A stretch of DNA of 11,246 nt from Pseudomonadota bacterium (GTDB lineage Bacteria; Pseudomonadota; Gammaproteobacteria; Burkholderiales; Burkholderiaceae), in assembly GCA_021783435.1 (NCBI GenBank), contig JAJXUC010000128.1, positions 1 to 11,246 of the forward strand. Direction: 5' to 3'. Below are positions 7,098 through 11,246 of this stretch, piece after piece. Positions within the stretch are counted from its first letter, which is position 1. Each line of letters begins with the position of its first letter. The translations under genes and the position numbers were made by a program. The notes beneath the pieces were generated by a model. It saw only the letters and a list, made by a program, of their open reading frames with translations, ran no database searches and was not told the DNA's origin.

Positions 7098-7427
7098 CGG
7101 TACGTGGCGATCGATATGTGGGTGCCGTACCGCGATCCGCTCCATCAACCGGCGCGGGCGCGGCCACAGCTTCGAGGTGCTGCGTGCCCTGGTCCTGTAT
7201 CCAAGGGTGCGCATCGGATCGAGGCCAAACGCAGACCCTTCGCCAGGCAGAGCTGGGACATGGAGACCTTCGACCGAGCGCCACCCACCGAGTTCGCCTA
7301 CACGGGGATGGTGGGCCGGGCGGGGATGATGCGCGCGGCACCGGCCCGTGCGCCGGAGGTCGAAGATGTGAACTACGGGGTGGACATCGCCCGCCTGGTG
7401 GCGATGCTGGAGTCGGGCGAGATCTGA
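7098..7427 (+). pseudogene. ISL3-family transposase remnant with deletion and frameshifts
   Basis: Three pieces can be read. [13 protein letters not shown] (about 7101-7139) matches the DDE-domain stretch around the first catalytic Asp of ISL3-family transposases. It is joined directly, in another frame, to [20 protein letters not shown] (7141-7200), which belongs near the C-terminus. A further shift around 7200 restores the first frame for [12 protein letters not shown] and the end [19 protein letters not shown] up to the stop at 7427. Most of the catalytic domain, including the later Asp and Glu, is therefore deleted. The assignment rests on remembered family motifs; the product cannot be functional. 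Confidence 0.6.
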
Positions 7428-7476
7428 GCCTCACCCACAAAATCTGGCCGCTACCGGCCGCGGGCGCTTCTGACCC

Positions 7477-7503
7477 TCATCCACACAATTTTGCGAAGAC
7501 CCC
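7477..7503. repeat. Right terminal inverted repeat of the ISL3-like remnant
   Basis: On the - strand this reads GGGTCTTCGCAAAATTGTGT and onward, resembling ISL3-family ends that begin GG and contain a TTCGCAAAATTGTG-like core. It lies 50 bases beyond the transposase stop. The partner left repeat is absent from the window. Confidence 0.55.
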
Positions 7504-7563
7504 GTTTTTTTCAGGCAATGCGCATTCCTGAGCGTTCTTGGGCGATCATTTTCCGTTACGGTC

Positions 7564-8028
7564 TTACTTGGCTTTCTTCGGGCGCCCGGTCTTGATCGAC
7601 GGAACGGCGGCCAGAGCTGCGAGCAGTGCCGCATCGGTCTGTGCCGACAACAATTTGATGGCGGCTCGCAACACTTCGCTTTTCTTGGCCGGCTTGGCGA
7701 GTCGCACCGAGCGTTCTTTCAATGCGCCGAGCACGGCGTACTCCGCACGCGGAATCGTGAAACTGTCGCGAATCAGTTTTTGTTTGGCCGGCTTGGCCGC
7801 CGGGTCCGCGGTGGCCTTGGTTTGTCTGGCGGTTTTGGCCGGATGAGTTTTGGACGGATGCATGGGGGCCTTGTCTTTGGCGGCCTGGGCCTTCTTGACC
7901 GGCGAGGTCTTCACGGCGGGTGTTGACTTCCCGGCTGCGTGCTTGCTCGCAGCCGTCGCGCGAACGGGTGGCGCGGTCTTGGCCGGAGCGGTGGCGGGTT
8001 TCTTGGTCATCGAGCGGGTGAGTGTCAT
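7564..8028 (-). CDS. Small basic DNA-binding-like protein: H1-like tail, RHH-like domain, AT-hook-like end
   Basis: A 154-residue, very basic protein. Residues 8-84 are rich in Lys, Ala, Pro and Thr with repeated PAK/KTxPAK-type units, like bacterial histone H1-type tails. Residues 85-128 look like a ribbon-helix-helix fold: a short strand (RDSFTIP), a helix (AEYAVLGALKERS) and a second helix after KKSE (VLRAAIKLL). The protein ends SIKTGRPKKAK, where GRP with basic flanks resembles an AT-hook. A nucleoid-associated or regulatory protein is the likely role, which I infer. Similar uncharacterised proteins occur in Burkholderiales to my recollection. ATG 8028 is chosen because GGAG lies just upstream in CTGGAGATCTCC; the frame is open back to 8220, and ATG 8010 is an alternative with no ribosome site. 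It stands alone, opposite to its neighbours. Confidence 0.75.
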   Translation of the reverse strand: MTLTRSMTKKPATAPAKTAPPVRATAASKHAAGKSTPAVKTSPVKKAQAAKDKAPMHPSKTHPAKTARQTKATADPAAKPAKQKLIRDSFTIPRAEYAVLGALKERSVRLAKPAKKSEVLRAAIKLLSAQTDAALLAALAAVPSIKTGRPKKAK

Positions 8029-8041
8029 GGAGATCTCCAGA

Positions 8042-8068
8042 AACGGAATAAACAGTATAAATAGTATA
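8042..8068 (-). promoter_or_regulatory. Three tandem 9-bp AT-rich repeats, promoter or operator
   Basis: On the - strand, reading towards the gene, the units are TATACTATT, TATACTGTT and TATTCCGTT, with no spacing, ending 13 bases before the start codon at 8028. TATACT fits a -10 element, so the first unit could be the core promoter; no clear -35 was found at 17 bases. Tandem short repeats at a promoter are typical binding sites for ribbon-helix-helix proteins, so autoregulation by the gene product is possible. The AT-rich tract stands out against its GC-rich surroundings. Confidence 0.5.
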
Positions 8069-8314
8069 GACGCCATGGCATGAGCAGCCACGCCACACCG
8101 GCGGCCGTCGATGGAAGGGGGGAGTCCGGGACATGTTTCACGGACCAATGTCATACTCCGACCATCAACGAAGCGGGCGGCCTCAGGCACGCCCGCAAAG
8201 ATGGCGAGTGGGCAGGGCAACCTCGATGTTCAATTTCGACGTTCTGCGTCTGGCATGACTTCTGGCCAGGCGGCGGTCGCGCGACTTTTCTCTGAACCGG
8301 ATTGCATTGGCCAC

Positions 8315-9349
8315 ATGTTGTTCGCATCTCGAAACCGGCGCATCGTCATCAACCTCGCCTTGCAGGGCGGGGGCGCGCATGGCGCTTTCACCTGGGGCGT
8401 GCTGGATCGGCTGCTGGAGGATGGCCGCCTTGACTTCGAGGGCTTGAGCGGATCGAGCGCCGGGGCCATGAATGCGGTGATGCTGGCCGAGGGACTGCGA
8501 CGCGGCGGGCGCGAGGGCGCGCGCGAGCTGCTTTCGACGTTCTGGACCCGCATTGCTGCCAGTGTGCCGATCGGTTTTGCCGTGCCCATGGACGATGGCT
8601 CGGGGGTCGCGTTGGCGCCAACGGCACGCCTCATGCTGCACTGGGCACAGTTCGTCTCGCCCTATCAGTTCAATCCCCTGAATCTCAACCCGCTGCAGGA
8701 CCTCCTGGCCGATCTGGTGGACTTCGAAAGCCTGCGAAGGAGCGAAACGCCACGCCTGTTCGTCGCCGCCACACGCGCCGATACGGGCAGGTTGCGGTTG
8801 TTCCGCAACCACGAACTCGACGTGTCACCGCTGCTGGCGTCGGCCTGCCTGCCCAACCTGCAGCATGCGGTGGAGATCGACGGCGATGCCTACTGGGACG
8901 GCGCCTTTGCCGCCAATCCCGCCATCTTCCCCCTGTTCTACGAATGTGCCAGCCGCGACACCTTGCTGGTACTGCTCAGCCCGTCGAAGCTGGGGCCGGC
9001 GCCGCGCACCGCGCAGGGCATCCGGGAGCGTGCCATGGAACTGGCCTTCACCGCGCCGCTGATGCGCGAATTGCACATGCTCAGCCAGGCGCGAGCCTTC
9101 GCCGCCGCGTCACCGTGGCGTTTCGGCCGCCTGGACAGGCGCATCATGCAGTCGCGCTTTCACCTGATCGACGCGCATGCATCGATGGGCGAACTGGCCG
9201 CAGAAACCAAGCTGGCGCCGCACATGTCCTTCCTCGTGCGCCTGTATGAACTGGGCGTCGAGCAGGCGAAGACGTGGCTTGCGCAGCACGGCGACAAGAT
9301 CGGCAGGCAGTCCAGCCTCGACCTGTCCGACTTGCTCGAGCGAAGCTAG
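8315..9349 (+). CDS. Patatin-like phospholipase
   Basis: A 344-residue patatin-like lipase/esterase. The oxyanion-hole motif is GGGAHG (18-23), the nucleophile elbow is GSSAG with S48, and the catalytic Asp is D195 in WDGAF, completing the Ser-Asp dyad. Patatins release fatty acids from membrane lipids; bacterial examples range from housekeeping enzymes to secreted effectors. No signal peptide or transmembrane segment was seen, so it is probably cytoplasmic or peripheral. ATG 8315 is chosen because homology starts within about 10 residues of it; the frame is open back to 8111, and ATG 8255 cannot be excluded. No clear ribosome site precedes either start. The gene is separated by 214 bases from cbpA, and I see no functional link to it. 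Confidence 0.88.
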   Translation: MLFASRNRRIVINLALQGGGAHGAFTWGVLDRLLEDGRLDFEGLSGSSAGAMNAVMLAEGLRRGGREGARELLSTFWTRIAASVPIGFAVPMDDGSGVALAPTARLMLHWAQFVSPYQFNPLNLNPLQDLLADLVDFESLRRSETPRLFVAATRADTGRLRLFRNHELDVSPLLASACLPNLQHAVEIDGDAYWDGAFAANPAIFPLFYECASRDTLLVLLSPSKLGPAPRTAQGIRERAMELAFTAPLMRELHMLSQARAFAAASPWRFGRLDRRIMQSRFHLIDAHASMGELAAETKLAPHMSFLVRLYELGVEQAKTWLAQHGDKIGRQSSLDLSDLLERS

Positions 9350-9563
9350 GGCCGCCCGTTTCGGCGCTGAATACGCCCGGCGCCGTCCCAGCCGCCCTGC
9401 GTGTTGACATGCCAAGCCGGCCTGCGGACGATGCGTGGAGAATACGCACCAGGGATGGCGGGGCAGCGGTGTTGCTCCAGATCGCGCCGGAGCGGCCTTG
9501 TCAATCCGGATACGGTACTCAAATAGAAGAACGCAGCATCCTCAACGAAGGGCGAAACAAGAG
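9350..9563 (+). promoter_or_regulatory. Patatin gene-cbpA spacer with possible cbpA promoter
   Basis: No gene is visible here. TTGTCA (9498-9503) with AAATAG (9521-9526) after a 17-base spacer is a weak sigma-70-like candidate that would give a short leader to the start at 9564. TTGACA also occurs at 9404-9409 but has no good -10 partner. CGGCGC (9362-9367) pairs with GCGCCG (9380-9385) as a small hairpin after the patatin gene, without a T-run. I did not find a heat-shock promoter of the CTTGAA...CCCCAT kind. Confidence 0.3.
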
Positions 9564-10535
9564 ATGAGGTACAAGGACTATTACCAGGTGCTTGGCATCG
9601 AGCGCGGCGCAAGCGCCGACGAGATCAAGCGCGCCTACCGCAAGCTGGCGCGCAAGTACCACCCGGACGTGAGCAAGGAGTCAGGGGCCGAAGAGCGTTT
9701 CAAGGAACTCGGCGAGGCGTACGAGGTGCTCAAGGATCCGGAAAAGCGCGCCGCCTACGATCGGTTGGGGTCGCGTTACCAGGCCGGGCAGGAATTCCAG
9801 CCCCCGCCGGACTGGGGCAGCGGCTTCGAGTTCTCCGGCGCGGGGCCAGCGGGCGGCGGGCGCATGGACGCCGAGGAGGCCGAGGCGTTCAGCGACTTTT
9901 TCGAGTCGCTGTTCGGCGGCGCGGCGCGGGGCAACGGCTTCGGGGCGGGCGCGGGGAGGCAGTCCCGCGCCGCGCGCGCGGCCGACCACCACGCGCGCAT
10001 CCTCATCGACCTCGAGGACGCCTACACCGGTGCCGAGCGCAACATCACGCTGCAAAGCCCGACGCAAGATGCCTCGGGTCGCGTGGTCATGCGCGAGCGC
10101 AGCCTGCGGGTGCAGATTCCGCGCGGCGTGCGCGAGGGTCAACGCCTGCGCCTGGCGGGCCAGGGCGCGCCGGGGTCGGATGGCCGCAGCGGCGACCTCT
10201 ACCTGGAAATCCAGTTCAAGCCCCATGCCTGGTACCGGGTGGTCGACAAGGACCTGTACCTCACGCTGCCCGTGGCGCCCTGGGAGGCGGCGCTCGGCGC
10301 GCAGCTGACCGCGCCCACGCCGGCGGGCAAGGTGGAGGTGAGCATTCCGGCCGGCTCGCAGACCGGGCGCAAGCTGCGCCTGCGCGGCCGTGGTCTGCCG
10401 GCTGCGGAACCGGGCGATCTGTACATCGAACTGAAGGTGGTGCTGCCGCCGGCCGAGGACCCGAAGGCCGCGGAGCTGTATCGCAAGATGGCTGCCGAAT
10501 TGCGTTTCAATCCACGCCTGCATCTGGGGGTTTGA
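9564..10535 (+). CDS. cbpA: CbpA, curved-DNA-binding DnaJ-type co-chaperone
   Basis: A 323-residue type B J-protein. The J-domain fills residues 1 to about 70, with the essential HPD at 33-35. A Gly/Phe-rich linker follows (about 75-145) and then two C-terminal beta domains, seen as RILIDLEDAYTGAERNITL, VQIPRGVREGQRLRLAGQG and KLRLRGRGLP. There is no cysteine-rich zinc domain, which separates it from DnaJ. CbpA stimulates DnaK and, in Escherichia coli, also binds curved DNA in stationary phase. The start at 9564 is set by the conserved YKDYYQVLGI; the frame is open to 9435. It lies 3 bases before cbpM, an arrangement conserved across proteobacteria. The ribosome site is weak (AACAAGAG). Confidence 0.95.
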   Translation: MRYKDYYQVLGIERGASADEIKRAYRKLARKYHPDVSKESGAEERFKELGEAYEVLKDPEKRAAYDRLGSRYQAGQEFQPPPDWGSGFEFSGAGPAGGGRMDAEEAEAFSDFFESLFGGAARGNGFGAGAGRQSRAARAADHHARILIDLEDAYTGAERNITLQSPTQDASGRVVMRERSLRVQIPRGVREGQRLRLAGQGAPGSDGRSGDLYLEIQFKPHAWYRVVDKDLYLTLPVAPWEAALGAQLTAPTPAGKVEVSIPAGSQTGRKLRLRGRGLPAAEPGDLYIELKVVLPPAEDPKAAELYRKMAAELRFNPRLHLGV

Positions 10536-10538
10536 ACC

Positions 10539-10862
10539 ATGATTGCCACCGTCCTGAAAAGCTTTCCCATGGACGACAGCGTTCTGCTCAGCCTGCAGGA
10601 CATCACGCGGGGCTGCGCCCAGCCCGAGACCTGGGTGATCGAACTGGTGCAGGCGGGCATTCTGGAACCGCTGCCGGCGCAGACCGCGTCTCCGTCGGAA
10701 TGGAGATTCGCGTCGCAGGCGCTGTTCACGGCGCGCGCCGCGTGGCGCCTGCAGCATGACCTGGGGGTGAATCTGGAGGGCGCTGCCTTGGCGCTTGATC
10801 TCATCGGCCAGTTGGACGAACTTCGTGCCAAGCTGGTGCGCGCCGGTGTCGAGAACGACTGA
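10539..10862 (+). CDS. cbpM: CbpM, modulator of CbpA
   Basis: A 107-residue protein of the CbpM/MerR_2 type. CbpM binds the J-domain of CbpA and inhibits both its DnaK stimulation and its DNA binding. Recognition rests on position directly after cbpA (3-base gap), length near 100, and features such as LSLQDITRGCAQPETWVIELVQAGILEP, here cited by its core DITRGCAQPETWVIELV, and a C-terminal helix with LDLIGQLDELRAKL. A G-run (10525-10530) near the end of cbpA may serve as its ribosome site. The two genes probably share one mRNA. Confidence 0.9.
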   Translation: MIATVLKSFPMDDSVLLSLQDITRGCAQPETWVIELVQAGILEPLPAQTASPSEWRFASQALFTARAAWRLQHDLGVNLEGAALALDLIGQLDELRAKLVRAGVEND

Positions 10863-10876
10863 GCGTCCCCAGGGCC

Positions 10877-10948
10877 GGGCTGCGCCCAGCCCGCCCCCGT
10901 GGGGGTCAACGAAACTTGGGACGGCCCGGCCTTTCCTTGAGAGGCCGG
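10877..10948. terminator. Cluster of hairpins between convergent cbpM and glnD
   Basis: Three inverted repeats lie in the 101-base gap: GGGCTG/CAGCCC at 10877-10892 (4-base loop), CCCCC/GGGGG at 10894-10905 and CCGGCCT/AGGCCGG at 10926-10948. The last one extends inward to a 3-base loop if one T-G pair is allowed. They may stop transcription from both sides. None has a T-run, so termination is inferred from position and stem strength, and the tight 2-base loop of the middle one is doubtful as a hairpin. Confidence 0.45.
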
Positions 10949-10963
10949 CGTTGTGGACGCGCC

Positions 10964-11246
10964 CTAGGTTCCGAGCGCTTCGAGCAGCTCGTTTTCCACG
11001 GCGATGACCGTGCGTTCGTTGCTCAGGGCCGGGGACTGGAGCACGAAGGTGTCCTCGACGCGTTCGCCCAGGGTCATGATCTTGGCCAGCTGGACGCTGA
11101 TGCCGCGCGCGGTCAGCACGCGGGCGATGGCGTAGAGCAGGCCGGTGCGGTCGCTGGCGCGCACGCTCAGGATCCAGCGTTGGCCGCGCTCGTCGGGACG
11201 CAGTTCCACGCGCGGCTGCACCGGGAAATGGCGCACCCGGCGCGAC
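10964..11246 (-). CDS. glnD: GlnD, PII uridylyltransferase, C-terminal ACT domain (partial)
   Basis: The last 93 codons or so of GlnD, running in from the right edge on the - strand. The visible part is an ACT domain: WILSVRASDRTGLLYAIARV, then ISVQLAKIMTLGERVEDTF and ALSNERTVIAVENELLEAL, all close to the GlnD C-terminal ACT2 consensus. GlnD adds and removes UMP on PII proteins in response to glutamine, which its ACT domains sense. The GTG at 11236 looks like an internal valine, because the frame continues upstream to the edge with SRR in place of a start. It is a core nitrogen-control gene and ends convergent with cbpM. Confidence 0.93.
   Translation of the reverse strand, partial: SRRVRHFPVQPRVELRPDERGQRWILSVRASDRTGLLYAIARVLTARGISVQLAKIMTLGERVEDTFVLQSPALSNERTVIAVENELLEALGT

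Larger units (their letters stand above)
6969..7503 (+). mobile_element. Composite scar of an IS3-family left end and an ISL3-family right end
   Basis: The left part begins TGAACCGCCCCGGG (from 6969), which starts with the TG expected of IS3-family elements and matches ends I recall from Burkholderiales, and leads 50 bases on to an orfA start. Near 7091-7101 this switches to ISL3-family transposase sequence. The right boundary, read inward on the - strand from 7503, is GGGTCTTCGCAAAATTGTGT, in the style of ISL3-family terminal repeats. Neither element has its other end here, so both are immobile remnants. No flanking target duplication could be recognised. Confidence 0.7.

Noticed and set aside
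7446..7459. GGCCG-CTAC-CGGCC hairpin after the ISL3 remnant
   Set aside because: It is short with no T-run and lies inside a dead element; no function can be claimed.
7505..7531. T-run followed by a hairpin (CAGG..AATGCGCATT..CCTG) as a terminator
   Set aside because: The T-run precedes the stem on the + strand and becomes an A-run after the stem on the - strand, so neither direction gives an intrinsic terminator.
8111..8314. N-terminal extension of the patatin-like protein
   Set aside because: The added residues show no domain or signal peptide, and the conserved fold starts right after ATG 8315.

Overview
The window looks like a stretch of chromosome from a GC-rich betaproteobacterium, most likely Burkholderiales. 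The support is the high GC content with GC-rich third codon positions, proteins that resemble those I know from that order (Cox proteins, CbpA/CbpM, GlnD C-terminus, a lysine/alanine-rich basic protein), and IS remnants of types common there. I cannot name the genus.

Positions 1 to about 6939 hold the downstream part of a carbon monoxide dehydrogenase (cox) cluster, all on the + strand and tightly packed. The order is the 3' end of coxL (molybdopterin subunit), coxG (membrane-anchored SRPBCC protein), coxD (MoxR-type AAA+ ATPase), coxE (VWA protein, 4-bp overlap with coxD), coxF (XdhC-like, with an unusual tail carrying two SCCGG motifs), a mocA-like nucleotidyltransferase, a putative 2OG-Fe(II) oxygenase-like protein, and coxI (XdhC family). 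The tail of CoxL resembles form I (true CO dehydrogenase) more than form II, but the diagnostic active-site loop lies outside the window. Together these genes would make the cytidylylated molybdenum cofactor (MocA), load and protect it (XdhC-type proteins), build the Mo-S-Cu centre (CoxD/E/F) and connect the enzyme to the membrane (CoxG). The oxygenase-like gene is the unexpected member.

Positions 6969-7503 are a scar of two broken insertion sequences: the left end and first codons of an IS3-family orfA, fused to a deleted, frameshifted ISL3-family transposase that still has its right terminal repeat. This scar marks the downstream edge of the cox block.

Positions 7564-8028 (- strand) encode a small basic protein with a histone H1-like tail, a ribbon-helix-helix-like domain and an AT-hook-like end. 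Three 9-bp repeats lie just upstream of its start. A patatin-like phospholipase (8315-9349), then cbpA and cbpM (9564-10862), follow on the + strand. Hairpin-rich DNA separates cbpM from the convergent 3' end of glnD, which runs off the window. This right part looks like ordinary core chromosome.

I found no tRNA, rRNA, CRISPR array or riboswitch. The best candidates for something undescribed are the CoxF double-SCCGG tail and the oxygenase-like gene inside the cox maturation genes. Both are inferences from sequence only.
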